From: Ignavibacteriota bacterium
Lineage (GTDB): Bacteria > Bacteroidota > Ignavibacteria > Ignavibacteriales > Melioribacteraceae
NCBI GenBank assembly: GCA_016713565.1
Contig: JADJOX010000008.1
Coordinates: 62,001 to 126,000 of the forward strand
Length of the DNA: 64,000 nt
Reading direction: 5' to 3'
The translations under genes were made by a program, and so were the position numbers. The notes below the pieces were generated by a model. The model ran no database searches. It was not told where the DNA came from and saw only the letters and a list, made by a program, of their open reading frames with translations. This document shows positions 1 to 9,150 of this stretch, piece after piece; within the stretch, counting starts at the first letter, position 1; each line of letters starts with the position of its first letter.

Positions 1-2
1 TT

Positions 3-1157
3 ATTAATGGCGGTACAGATATTAATAAAAAACCCGAATGGATTGAAGGCCCGCACATTTACAAAATGTTTGATTATTATTATTTGATGGCTGCAGAAGG
101 CGGGACTGCTGATAATCATTCGGAAGTAATTTTTAGAAGTAAAAATATTTGGGGACCTTACGAATCTTTTAAAGGTAATCCAATTTTAACTCAGAGGAAT
201 TTAGATCCCAAAAGAAAAAATCCGGTAACATCCACAGGACACGCGGATATGTTAGAAACCCAAAACGGTGAATGGTGGGCGATATTTTTGGGAATTCGAC
301 CGTATGAACCATTTGAAAATAATAATTCCAATTTATCCCGTGAAACATTTTTAGCGCCTGTAAAATGGATTGAAGATTCAAATTCAAAAAGTGATTTTTG
401 GCCGATAATAAATCCGGAGTACAAAGAAATTCAATTTTCTTACCCTTATCCAAATATTAAGGTTGATAATCCTATCAATACAATTGAATATAGTGGAAAT
501 TTTAAACGTATGTATGAATTCACCGAAAATTCACTTCACAAAAATTTTATTTTCTTAAGAACTCCGCTTAAAAAATGGTTCAGGTTGGATGAAAAAAAAG
601 GTTATGTCTCATTGGAATTGCGGCCGGAGACATGCGGCGGACTTGGTAATCCAAGTTTCTTAGGTCATCGTCAGCAAAACAATTCATGTTCCGCATATAC
701 GAAATTACAGTTCAATCCGAAAACCGAAAATGAAAAAGCGGGTTTAGTAATTTTAACTAATGAAAACCATTACTTTTATATTTGTAAGTCTCTAAACAAC
801 AGCAAAGAAGTAATTCAATTATACAAAAGTATAGAAAAACCCATAAATGGAATTGAAGTAGAATTACTTGCCTCGAATGAAATAGGAAGTAATGATTTAA
901 ACAAAGAAGTAATTTTTAAAATTAATATAAACGGCGGAGACTTTTCTTTTTATTATTCATATAACAAAATAGAATGGAATTTACTGAAAGATCAAGTTGA
1001 CGGGACATTTCTACATGCAGTAATTCCAAGAGATTTTGTGGGTTCAGTCTTTGGTCTATACGCTACATCAAATGGAAAAGAAAGCACGAACAAAGCTTAT
1101 TTCGATAATTTTAACTATGAAGGTAATGATGAAATTTATAATGAATTGCCAAAATAA
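3..1157 (+). CDS. GH43-type glycoside hydrolase, 5'-truncated
   Basis: The open frame runs in from the left window edge, so the start codon is missing. The first visible residues contain EGPHIYK and then YYYLMAAEGGT, the stretch around the general-acid Glu of GH43 beta-xylosidase/alpha-L-arabinofuranosidase five-bladed propellers. The C-terminal ~200 residues (FLGHRQQ, then a beta-rich stretch ending near YDNFNYEG) look like the beta-sandwich accessory domain (DUF1349-like) of GH43 exo-enzymes. An internal ATG at 66 should not be taken as the true start. The gene lies 12 bp before a GH127 gene and then a GH51 gene, which points to removal of arabinofuranosyl or xylosyl units. The subfamily cannot be fixed without the N-terminus. 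Confidence 0.85.
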   Translation: MNGGTDINKKPEWIEGPHIYKMFDYYYLMAAEGGTADNHSEVIFRSKNIWGPYESFKGNPILTQRNLDPKRKNPVTSTGHADMLETQNGEWWAIFLGIRPYEPFENNNSNLSRETFLAPVKWIEDSNSKSDFWPIINPEYKEIQFSYPYPNIKVDNPINTIEYSGNFKRMYEFTENSLHKNFIFLRTPLKKWFRLDEKKGYVSLELRPETCGGLGNPSFLGHRQQNNSCSAYTKLQFNPKTENEKAGLVILTNENHYFYICKSLNNSKEVIQLYKSIEKPINGIEVELLASNEIGSNDLNKEVIFKININGGDFSFYYSYNKIEWNLLKDQVDGTFLHAVIPRDFVGSVFGLYATSNGKESTNKAYFDNFNYEGNDEIYNELPK

Positions 1158-1169
1158 AATGAGAATAAA

Positions 1170-3110
1170 ATGAAAAAGATAATTTTATTTTTTTGCATAG
1201 CTGTTTCATTGAATATTGCGCAGGAAAGGAAATTGGATTTTCCGGATTATCCCATCGGCAATGTTGATATTAGAAACGTAAAACTGACAGATGATTTCTG
1301 GCTTCCGAAAATAAAGCTCGTTCAAAATACAACCATAGATTATGCGTTTCGCAAATGTGAGGAAGAAGGCAGAGTTGAAAATTTTTTAATTGCCGGCGGA
1401 AAGAAAGAAGGAAAGTTTAAGGGAAAAATGCCGTTTGACGATACGGATATTTATAAAATTATTGAAGGCGCGTCATATTCGTTGGTTAGTCAGCCGAACC
1501 CTGTTCTTGAAAAATATATTGATTCGCTTATAAATATTATTGGCATTGGTCAGGAACCCGACGGATATTTAACAACTTGGTTCACGATAGATAGAGATAA
1601 TCCTCCAGCAGCTTGGGTAAAACCTTCAAAGGTAAGATGGGGCTCCGAAGACGCGAGTCATGAATTATATAACAGCGGTCATATGTTTGAAGCTGCCGCG
1701 GCTCACTATTGGGCAACCGGCAGAAGAAATTTTTTGGATATTGCAATAAAAAATGCAGACTTACTCGTAAATAATTTTGGTCCAAATAAATTAAAAACGC
1801 CTCCCGGACATCAAATTGTTGAGACCGGTTTAATTAAACTCTATCATATCACGCAAAACAAAAAATATCTTGAATTGGCAAAAATGTATCTTGAATCCAG
1901 AGGAGATTCCACTACTCATAAATTATATGGTGAATACAGTCAAGATCATATACCGGTTTTGCAGCAGGAAGAAGCCGTTGGTCATTCCGTAAGAGCTCTT
2001 TATATGTATGCTGGAATGACGGATATTGCTGCGATATACAAAGACCGGAAATATTTAAATGCGATCAATAAAATTTGGGAAAACGCCACTGATAAAAAAA
2101 TGTACATTACCGGCGGAATGGGATCTAAACACGGCGCGGAAGCATTTGGTGAAAATTATGAACTACCGAATTTAACTGGCTACAATGAAACATGTGCCGC
2201 AATAGGAAATATTTATTGGAATCATAGATTGTTTTTGCTTACAGGAAATTCAAAGTATTTCGATATTATTGAAAGAACATTGTATAATGGAATGATCTCA
2301 GGAATTTCGCTTGACGGAAAAAATTTCTTTTATCCGAATCCTACAGAATCAGACGGCGAATATAAATTCAATATGGGGTCATGTACCAGGTCGCCTTGGT
2401 TTGATTGTTCGTGCTGTCCTACTAATATTATCAGATTTATTCCATCAATTCCCGGATTAATATACGGAGTAAATAATGATAGTTTGTACATAAATTTATT
2501 TATTGGAAACAAAGCAGATGTAAAAATTGATAATGAAAAAGTAAAAGTTGAGCAGATAACCAATTACCCTTGGGATGGAAAAATAAAAATTAATATTGAA
2601 GTTGAAAATCCCAAAGAGTTTACTTTGAAGATAAGAATTCCCGGCTGGGCAATTAACAAACCGGTTCCGGGTAATTTGTACAAATATGTTAATCATAACA
2701 ATAACAAAATTAAATTATTGGTAAACGGAAAGGAAGAAAATCTTAACCTTGTAAACGGGTATGCCGTCGTTTCAAAAGTTTGGAGTAAAAGAGAAAATGT
2801 TGAATTAAACATTCCTATGGAAATTAAAAAAGTAGAGGCAAATGAAAATGTGAAAGACGACAGCGGCAAAGTCGCTATTGAATTTGGTCCGATTGTTTAT
2901 TGTGCCGAAGAAGCCGACAACAAAATTATTTCAAATATTACAATAGACGACGCAACAAAATTAAACGCAAATCATGCAGTAATCTTGGATCAGCCAATTG
3001 TTGAAATAAACGGCGAAAACGAGAATTGTAATTTTTCATTAATTCCATATTACATATGGTCGAACCGCGGCGTTAATAAAATGAAGGTTTGGTTTCGCGT
3101 TACCAATTAA
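1170..3110 (+). CDS. GH127 beta-L-arabinofuranosidase-like protein (DUF1680), secreted
   Basis: A 646-residue protein with a signal peptide (MKKIILFFCIAVSLNIAQ). The body matches the GH127/DUF1680 (alpha/alpha)6-barrel family: VKLTDDFWLPKI near residue 37, EGRVENF near 66-72, GHSVRALYMYAG near 271. The metal/catalytic set is visible: GYNETC with Glu340 and Cys342, and DCSCCPTN with Cys415/Cys416. These correspond to the Zn-binding Glu and Cys residues, including the nucleophilic Cys, known from HypBA1. Glu324 in GAEAFGENYELPN fits the acid/base. Family enzymes release beta-L-arabinofuranose. It sits between GH43 and GH51 genes on the same strand, so it probably belongs to an arabinan/arabinoxylan degradation operon. 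Substrate specificity is inferred. Confidence 0.92.
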   Translation: MKKIILFFCIAVSLNIAQERKLDFPDYPIGNVDIRNVKLTDDFWLPKIKLVQNTTIDYAFRKCEEEGRVENFLIAGGKKEGKFKGKMPFDDTDIYKIIEGASYSLVSQPNPVLEKYIDSLINIIGIGQEPDGYLTTWFTIDRDNPPAAWVKPSKVRWGSEDASHELYNSGHMFEAAAAHYWATGRRNFLDIAIKNADLLVNNFGPNKLKTPPGHQIVETGLIKLYHITQNKKYLELAKMYLESRGDSTTHKLYGEYSQDHIPVLQQEEAVGHSVRALYMYAGMTDIAAIYKDRKYLNAINKIWENATDKKMYITGGMGSKHGAEAFGENYELPNLTGYNETCAAIGNIYWNHRLFLLTGNSKYFDIIERTLYNGMISGISLDGKNFFYPNPTESDGEYKFNMGSCTRSPWFDCSCCPTNIIRFIPSIPGLIYGVNNDSLYINLFIGNKADVKIDNEKVKVEQITNYPWDGKIKINIEVENPKEFTLKIRIPGWAINKPVPGNLYKYVNHNNNKIKLLVNGKEENLNLVNGYAVVSKVWSKRENVELNIPMEIKKVEANENVKDDSGKVAIEFGPIVYCAEEADNKIISNITIDDATKLNANHAVILDQPIVEINGENENCNFSLIPYYIWSNRGVNKMKVWFRVTN

Positions 3111-3146
3111 AAAAAATATTTTTAGAATAAACAACAAGGAGAAAAC

Positions 3147-4691
3147 ATGCAAAAATTAAAACATTTATTCATCCTTTTATTTATATCCTTTGTTGTAGTT
3201 ACCGCAAAAGATGGAAATAAAATTATAATTAAAGAAGATGCCGGGAAAATAAAAATCGACAAAAATATTTACGGTCATTTTGCCGAACACTTGGGAAATT
3301 GTATTTACGGCGGTTTTTGGGTCGGAGAGAATTCAAAAATTCCAAATATACGAGGTTTGCGAAAAGACGTAATCGATGCGTTAAAAGAAATTAATCCCCC
3401 GGTTATCCGATGGCCCGGAGGATGTTTTGCGGATACTTATCATTGGATGGATGGAATCGGACCGAGAGAAAAACGTCCTTCAATTATAAATACAAATTGG
3501 GGCGGAGTAACAGAAGATAACAGTTTTGGGACTCACGAATTTTTAGATCTTTGCGAAATTCTTGGCGCAGAACCATACGTATGCGTTAATGTTGGAAGCG
3601 GAACAGTTGAAGAAGCTTCGCAATGGGTTGAATATATTAACTCAAATAATGAAAGTCCGATGACACGATTGAGAAAGCAAAACGGAAGAGAAAAACCTTG
3701 GAATGTGAAATATTGGGCGGTCGGGAACGAAAGCTGGGGATGCGGCGGAAATATGGAACCTTCTTATTATGCAGACGTTTTCAAAAGATTTTCGACATTC
3801 ATGAACGGACGAAATTTATATAAAGTTGCAAGCGGCGGTACTGATGCCGATTATGATTGGACTGAAACTGTTATGAAGAAGACTCAAAAATTCGGACATT
3901 TGATTCAAGGTTATTCGTTCCATTATTATACCGTTTACCCTGGATGGAATCCAAAAAGTTCCGCAACAGACTTTAAAGAAGCTGAATGGTTTGGAATGAT
4001 GAAAAATACTTTTATTGTGAATGAAAGACTAAAAGAACACATAAATATTATGAATAAGTACGATCCGGATAATAAAATTGGTTTGATTGCGGATGAATGG
4101 GGAAGCTGGTATGAAGTGGAACCTGGAACAAATCCTGGATTTTTATTTCAGCAAAATACTTTGCGCGACGCTGTTATGGGTGCAGTTTATTTGAACATCT
4201 TTAACAATAACGCGGAAAGAATAAAAATGGCGAACATTGCTCAAACAATTAATGTTTTACAGGCAATGCTTCTTACAAAAGATAATCAAATGGTAAAAAC
4301 ACCCACATTTTATTTATTTAAAATGTACAAAGTTCATCAGAATGCCGATTTACTGCCGATAAATTTAATTTGTGAAGATTATGAATATAATGGAGATAAA
4401 ATTCCTGCGGTTACTGCATCAGCTTCAAAGAACGCGCAAGGGGAGATAAATATATCTTTGGCTAATGTAAATCCAAATAAGGACTTGGAAATTGAAATAG
4501 AATTAAATGGAATTTCAAATTCAAATAAATCCAAAGGTGAAATTATTGTTTCAAAGAATATGAATGATTTCAATGACTTTGGGGAAGAAGAAAAAGTTAA
4601 TATCAAAGCTTTTACCGGATTTAAATTGTCTGAAAATTCAGTTAAATTAAATCTTCCGGCAAAATCAGTAGTTACATTAAATATTAAATGA
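3147..4691 (+). CDS. GH51 alpha-L-arabinofuranosidase, secreted
   Basis: A 514-residue protein preceded by AAGGAG and starting with a signal peptide (residues 1-20). GH51 hallmarks are present: IYGHFAEHLG near residue 41, VIRWPGGCFADTYHW near 86, acid/base Glu195 in AVGNESWG, and nucleophile Glu317 in IADEWGSWYE. Length and motif order match intact alpha-N-arabinofuranosidases that remove terminal alpha-L-arabinofuranosyl residues from arabinan and arabinoxylan. The C-terminal ~100 residues are the family's beta-sandwich. It is the last gene of the GH43-GH127-GH51 run. Many GH51 enzymes are cytoplasmic, so export to the periplasm or outside is a feature of this copy. Confidence 0.95.
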   Translation: MQKLKHLFILLFISFVVVTAKDGNKIIIKEDAGKIKIDKNIYGHFAEHLGNCIYGGFWVGENSKIPNIRGLRKDVIDALKEINPPVIRWPGGCFADTYHWMDGIGPREKRPSIINTNWGGVTEDNSFGTHEFLDLCEILGAEPYVCVNVGSGTVEEASQWVEYINSNNESPMTRLRKQNGREKPWNVKYWAVGNESWGCGGNMEPSYYADVFKRFSTFMNGRNLYKVASGGTDADYDWTETVMKKTQKFGHLIQGYSFHYYTVYPGWNPKSSATDFKEAEWFGMMKNTFIVNERLKEHINIMNKYDPDNKIGLIADEWGSWYEVEPGTNPGFLFQQNTLRDAVMGAVYLNIFNNNAERIKMANIAQTINVLQAMLLTKDNQMVKTPTFYLFKMYKVHQNADLLPINLICEDYEYNGDKIPAVTASASKNAQGEINISLANVNPNKDLEIEIELNGISNSNKSKGEIIVSKNMNDFNDFGEEEKVNIKAFTGFKLSENSVKLNLPAKSVVTLNIK

Positions 4692-5197
4692 AAAAACTGA
4701 ATTTGGGATTTCTAATTAAAAATTATTCAATTATGTTAAAATTTTACGATTAAAGTGAAAATCAACTTTATTATGAAAAAAATTAAAATTGAATATTGAT
4801 TTTTCATGCGGATTTCTACTTTTTATCACTTTGAATTGCAGAATAAGTTGAAAATAGAATACTTAAACTAATATTTGGTATTATTACTTCGATAATACTA
4901 AATAAAATTATTAAAGTACCGCGTATCCTATATATTTTTATAGGAAGCTAAATTTATAAAAATTTTATAAAGTTCCTGGATTAATGATACAAAATTTTTA
5001 AAATGCTTGATTTTAGTTAAAAAAGTAAATAATTTTACGGGCTCTGAGAGTCCCCAACTCTCAGGAATAACTTCTTAGGAAGTTATATAAATAAGTAAGT
5101 GGTTGATCAGCAATTTTCAAGGTAGGATATTGTCTTTGTTGTTATTTTGAAGCTCTGTTCAACTCCTAGTTTTAACATAATATAAAGGAAAGCTGTA
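4692..5197. other. Non-coding stretch: GH cluster end to csp gene, with serial inverted repeats
   Basis: No convincing coding frame. Four inverted repeats can be read: 4871-4901 (about 11 bp arms with one G-U, loop TACTTCG), 4926-4945 (7 bp perfect arms), 5044-5064 (8 bp perfect, CTGAGAGT/ACTCTCAG, loop CCCCA) and 5067-5086 (8 bp perfect, ATAACTTC/GAAGTTAT, loop TTAG). The first may end the GH operon. The last two lie about 110-150 bp before the csp start and fit a structured mRNA leader. Confidence 0.5.
5044..5086 (+). promoter_or_regulatory. Two tandem perfect hairpins in the presumed csp leader
   Basis: Two adjacent 8-bp perfect stems separated by two bases, with loops of 5 nt (CCCCA) and 4 nt (TTAG). 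Neither is followed by a T run, so they are unlikely to be ordinary terminators. Long structured 5' leaders that act as thermosensors are known for cspA-family mRNAs in other bacteria. Assigning that role here is inference, and a separate small RNA is possible. Confidence 0.45.
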
Positions 5198-5407
5198 ATG
5201 GCAGAGCGAAAAGAAGGAACCGTAAAATGGTTCAATAATGCTAAAGGTTATGGTTTCATTCAACAATCAGAAGGTGAAGATTTATTTGTTCACTTCAAAT
5301 CTATTGTTGGTGATGGCTATAAATCTTTAAAAGAAGGACAAAAAGTTGAATTTACTGTAGGTGAAGGTCAAAAAGGTCCTCAAGCTCAAGATGTAAAAGT
5401 TTTATAA
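5198..5407 (+). CDS. Cold-shock domain protein (CspA family)
   Basis: A 69-residue single cold-shock domain. GTVKWFNNAKGYGFI (RNP1-type KGYGFI) and DLFVHFKSI (RNP2-type LFVHF) supply the aromatic nucleic-acid-binding face, and the protein ends at the usual length. It binds single-stranded RNA or DNA as a chaperone. The RBS AAAGGAAAG lies just before the ATG. A strong terminator follows directly, so the gene is monocistronic behind an unusually long, hairpin-containing leader. Whether it is cold-induced or constitutive cannot be read from the sequence. Confidence 0.97.
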   Translation: MAERKEGTVKWFNNAKGYGFIQQSEGEDLFVHFKSIVGDGYKSLKEGQKVEFTVGEGQKGPQAQDVKVL

Positions 5408-5431
5408 TTTTTACTTTATTTTGATGCATTT

Positions 5432-5459
5432 AATCCAGCTTTTTGCTGGATTTTTTTTG
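5432..5459 (+). terminator. Rho-independent terminator after csp
   Basis: Perfect 8-bp stem AATCCAGC / GCTGGATT with a T loop, followed by an eight-T run. Confidence 0.9.
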
Positions 5460-5537
5460 TCTAATAACTTTAAATAATATATTTTTTAAATTGAAATTTC
5501 GATAATTACAAATATTTTATTCCAATAAATATTTCAA

Positions 5538-5954
5538 ATGGATTCCAAAAAATTTATTATAAATAGCGAATACAAAAATGTAAACTCGGTTTGTTTTATA
5601 GCAAAGACATTCTGTGAAGATCATTTGATTTCTGAAAATTGTATTAGAGAAATTGAATTAAGCCTAGCCGAAGCTTTAAATAATATTATTAAACACGCTT
5701 ATAAAGGTGAGGAAAATAATACTATTGAAATTTTTATTGAAATCGCAGATAGAAAACTGAGAATTGTTCTTACCGATAATGGAATTGAACGATCTAATTT
5801 GGAAAAACCTACTTTGGATTTTGATCCCAGCGATATTGATAGTCTGCCTGAAGGCGGAATGGGGCTGTTTATTATTGAACAGCTAATGGATGAAACAAAG
5901 TATATTAGAGACGGGAACAAAAATATTTTTACTATGGTTAAAAATATTCACTAA
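5538..5954 (+). CDS. RsbW/SpoIIAB-like anti-sigma ATPase (HATPase_c_2)
   Basis: A 138-residue GHKL-type ATPase without transmembrane segments. The N-box reads EALNNIIKHAY (residues ~46-56), the G1 box LTDNGIE (~79) and the G2 box PEGGMGLFII (~103-112), the order found in RsbW/SpoIIAB serine kinase/anti-sigma factors. Members hold a sigma factor or phosphorylate an STAS-domain antagonist. No STAS antagonist, PP2C phosphatase or sigma gene lies next to it, so partners must be elsewhere. It is followed 25 bp later by a Sel1-repeat gene, possibly co-transcribed. Confidence 0.85.
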   Translation: MDSKKFIINSEYKNVNSVCFIAKTFCEDHLISENCIREIELSLAEALNNIIKHAYKGEENNTIEIFIEIADRKLRIVLTDNGIERSNLEKPTLDFDPSDIDSLPEGGMGLFIIEQLMDETKYIRDGNKNIFTMVKNIH

Positions 5955-5979
5955 TCCATAAATGAGATTTTAATTTTTA

Positions 5980-7512
5980 ATGAATTTTAAACATTTCCTT
6001 CTAATTCTTTTCATACCAGCTATTATTTTCTGCCAAGATGAAGTAAAAAGCGAAGTTGTTAAAAAAACCGGACTTCAATACAAAGCACCCTTGATAAAAC
6101 CGAAATATCCTAACTATAACTTAGCGGCATCTTTTTTACTAACTGAAAAAGCTAAAAGCGGCGATCCTTTTGCTCAGCATGAATTAGGTATCAGATATAT
6201 TCTTGGAATCGGTGTTCCTATAGATTCCGTAAAAGCGGCTGATTGGATTGGTTTAGCCGCATCGAAAAATTTACCAGCCGCAAATTTTAATTATGGAATT
6301 ATGTTAAGTAATGGAATTGGAACCGAATGGGATCCGTTCAAAGCTTTTAAAAATTTTAAAGTCGCCGCCGAAAGCGGAATGGAACAAGCACAATATATTT
6401 TAGGACTTCTTTATACTGATAATTTAATTGTAAATAAGAATTTGAATGAAGCGCATAAATGGTTAAAACGCTCAGCTGATAAAGGATTTGAAGATGCGAA
6501 GAAAGTTTTGGATGAATTTAAGAAAAATGGAATTTCATTTTCAAACGATTCAACGAAATATGAAGAGTCCAAAATTGTAAAATCAAACGATCAAAATTCT
6601 TTGGCATTTGAAAATTACGATTTGGATTTTTTCGATTTTAAAACCGATTCACTTTCCGAAGACGACGAAAAAAAATATTTAAATGAAATTTTAACTTCGA
6701 AGAACAGCGAAATTAAAAATATGCTGAATATAAATTCAAGCGAATTGCAAGAAGGAATTAAAGATACTTCCGCTTTGGGTTTGATAGATTACGCGGCTGT
6801 TTCCGGAAGTCCTGAAGCATTACTAATAAATGCCAAATTACTCGATCAAGGCATTGGTATTGAAAGAAATAAAATTTCAGCGGCATCCAATTATCTTAAA
6901 GCTTTTAGATTGGGCTCATTCAAAGCAGCGGAACCGCTGCTAAAAATTTCTAGAAGCACCAGTATTATCGCCCAGTTAAGAAACGAAGTTAAAAACAATA
7001 ACCCCGAAGCAATGTACGTTTGGGCAGGTTTAATTGCATTGGGAATGGATTATTCCTTAACGGAAAATGAAGCTTTTGATCTCCTGAAAAAAGCCGAAAA
7101 ACAAAACCATATAAATTCCATTATAGAAATCGGGTTGGCGTATTATACTGGCATTTTAGTTAAAAAAGATTCGGTTAAAGCCGTTGAATATTTTGAAAAA
7201 GCAAGTAATTTAGGCAGCAGTGAAGCAAAAGTTAGATTAGCATTTTTGAAAATAAATTCAGATAGAAGTAATTTTGATTCTCATGAATTAAAAACTTTGC
7301 AGGAATTTGCGAATAAAGGCTCGGTTTTAGCTGAAGCAGCTTTGGCTAATTGTTATGAACACGGTATTTCTGTTAAAGTCGATAAATCCAAAGCCGCCAG
7401 TTTGTACCGGCAAGCAGCGCGAAGAGGAAATGAGGCCGCATACAATTCTTTAAGAAAAATGTACGATAATTTAAGACCAAATGACGACGAATTTCAAATA
7501 TATTTGGAATAA
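5980..7512 (+). CDS. Sel1-like repeat (TPR-related) secreted protein
   Basis: A 510-residue protein with a signal peptide (MNFKHFLLILFIPAIIFCQ). Several Sel1-like repeats are visible, with the characteristic small-residue pairs: AKSGDPFAQHELGIRYILGIGVPIDSVKAADW, AAESGMEQAQYILGLLYTDN, SADKGFEDAKK, and a C-terminal set ending AARRGNEAAYNSL. A lower-complexity linker rich in Asp/Ser separates the N- and C-terminal repeat blocks (~residues 185-260). Sel1 solenoids mediate protein-protein contacts, often in signalling or envelope assembly. No enzymatic motif is seen. It lies between the anti-sigma ATPase and two kinases, so a signalling-scaffold role is possible but unproven. Confidence 0.85.
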   Translation: MNFKHFLLILFIPAIIFCQDEVKSEVVKKTGLQYKAPLIKPKYPNYNLAASFLLTEKAKSGDPFAQHELGIRYILGIGVPIDSVKAADWIGLAASKNLPAANFNYGIMLSNGIGTEWDPFKAFKNFKVAAESGMEQAQYILGLLYTDNLIVNKNLNEAHKWLKRSADKGFEDAKKVLDEFKKNGISFSNDSTKYEESKIVKSNDQNSLAFENYDLDFFDFKTDSLSEDDEKKYLNEILTSKNSEIKNMLNINSSELQEGIKDTSALGLIDYAAVSGSPEALLINAKLLDQGIGIERNKISAASNYLKAFRLGSFKAAEPLLKISRSTSIIAQLRNEVKNNNPEAMYVWAGLIALGMDYSLTENEAFDLLKKAEKQNHINSIIEIGLAYYTGILVKKDSVKAVEYFEKASNLGSSEAKVRLAFLKINSDRSNFDSHELKTLQEFANKGSVLAEAALANCYEHGISVKVDKSKAASLYRQAARRGNEAAYNSLRKMYDNLRPNDDEFQIYLE

Positions 7513-7680
7513 ATTGATTTATCTCACCAAAAAATAATAATTAATAACCTCAAACTTAATTTACAGTTTTCAATTCCGATAGTATAGTAAACATTTTAAA
7601 ACTTTACTAAAACCTAAATTATAAATATCAAAGATAATTTAAGATTTTGAAGTAAAATTAAATATTTTAATTAAACGTAT

Positions 7681-9144
7681 ATGGCACACAAGCATAGACT
7701 AAATATTTCGCTCAAATTTAAATTAACTTCACTCTTTACAATATTATTGGGGTTATTTTCATTATTTATCTTCTTTTATTTTCCGGCAAAGTTTGAACAG
7801 GAAAGAATTGAAAGTTTGAGAGAAAAAGCAAATTCAGTGGCAAAAATAGCGGCTTACGGCATTTCTTCCGGACTTTATTTTCAAGAGAACAATACCTCCG
7901 TTGATGAAATAGAATCATTAATAAAAAATGAAGAGATACGCTATGTTGTTATTGAAAAAGCCGATTCGCTCTTCTTTGATTTCAACTATTTTACCGCGGT
8001 AATGAATAATTACACTAATGCAGATGACAAGGGCATTTCAAAAAAGTGGGAAATAATGAAAATTCATGCTCCGATTTTATTGGGAAGTGAAACAGTCGGA
8101 AATATTTATATCGGATATTCACTTAGATTAGTTTATGATAAAATTGATGAATTAAAATACAATATCGGATTGGTCAGTTTATTTATTTTCTTGGTAGGAA
8201 GTATTCTCGCATATTTAATCGGTGTTTATTTTACTAAACCTTTAACGAAATTTGTTAATACAGTAAATAAAATAAGAGATGGAGATTATACACAAAGAGC
8301 CGAAGTTGTAAGCAATGATGAAGTCGGTTATTTGGCTAATTCATTTAACGAAATGGTTGAGAAAATTGCCGCAACGTCAGTTGAAATGGAAATAATTAAC
8401 AAGGAATTGGAAGCTCGCGTTGTTGATAGAACCGTTGAATTGGAACACGCGATGAAATCACTTCAAAAGGAAAATGAAGTCAGAAAAAAAGCAGAGAAAG
8501 AAATAGGTAAATCTTTGGAGGAAAAAGAAGTTCTTTTAAAAGAGATTCATCATAGAGTTAAAAATAACTTACAAATTGTTTCAAGTCTTTTCTTTTTTCA
8601 ATCTAAAAAAATTACCGATCCGTTAACTTTGGAAATGTTTAGAGAAGGTCAGAACCGGGTTAAATCAATGGCATTGATACACGAACGACTTTACCAATCG
8701 GGAGATTTGGCAAATATAAACTTTAAAGAATATGTTAAAAAACTTACCAACTATTTATTTCAGTCGTATGGAGTTAATCAGAATAAAATTAAACTTAAAG
8801 CAAATATTGCCAATATTGAATTAAATGTTGATACAGCAGTTCCATGCGGTTTAATTATAAATGAATTAATTTCAAATTCACTTAAACACGGATTTGACAA
8901 CGAATCAATAGGTGAAATAAAAATTGACATGGGACACAACGAAAACAATAAACTAATATTAAAAATAAGCGATAATGGAAAAGGAATACCAAATAACTTT
9001 AAAATTGAAGAATCAGATTCTTTAGGGTTACGGCTTGTAAATAATTTGACAGTTCAACTAAATGGAAAGGTAGAATTTTTTAATAAAAACGGTACAACTG
9101 TCCGGCTAATATTTGAAGATCCTAAATATGCAAAAGCGAGTTAA
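7681..9144 (+). CDS. Sensor histidine kinase, HAMP + HisKA_2/HATPase
   Basis: A 487-residue membrane kinase. TM1 is ~residues 17-34, an extracytoplasmic sensor ~35-160, TM2 ~161-183, then HAMP (PLTKFVNTVNKIRDGDYTQRAEV) and a coiled coil. The dimerisation helix has the HisKA_2 signature LLKEIHHRVKNNLQIVSSL with the phospho-acceptor at His290/291. ATPase boxes follow: ELISNSLKHGF, SDNGKGIP, and SLGLRLVNNL. The next gene starts 6 bp later and carries an N-terminal receiver, making it the likely phosphotransfer partner. The ligand is unknown. There is no obvious promoter in the 168-bp AT-rich gap upstream. Confidence 0.93.
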   Translation: MAHKHRLNISLKFKLTSLFTILLGLFSLFIFFYFPAKFEQERIESLREKANSVAKIAAYGISSGLYFQENNTSVDEIESLIKNEEIRYVVIEKADSLFFDFNYFTAVMNNYTNADDKGISKKWEIMKIHAPILLGSETVGNIYIGYSLRLVYDKIDELKYNIGLVSLFIFLVGSILAYLIGVYFTKPLTKFVNTVNKIRDGDYTQRAEVVSNDEVGYLANSFNEMVEKIAATSVEMEIINKELEARVVDRTVELEHAMKSLQKENEVRKKAEKEIGKSLEEKEVLLKEIHHRVKNNLQIVSSLFFFQSKKITDPLTLEMFREGQNRVKSMALIHERLYQSGDLANINFKEYVKKLTNYLFQSYGVNQNKIKLKANIANIELNVDTAVPCGLIINELISNSLKHGFDNESIGEIKIDMGHNENNKLILKISDNGKGIPNNFKIEESDSLGLRLVNNLTVQLNGKVEFFNKNGTTVRLIFEDPKYAKAS

Positions 9145-9150
9145 ATAATT

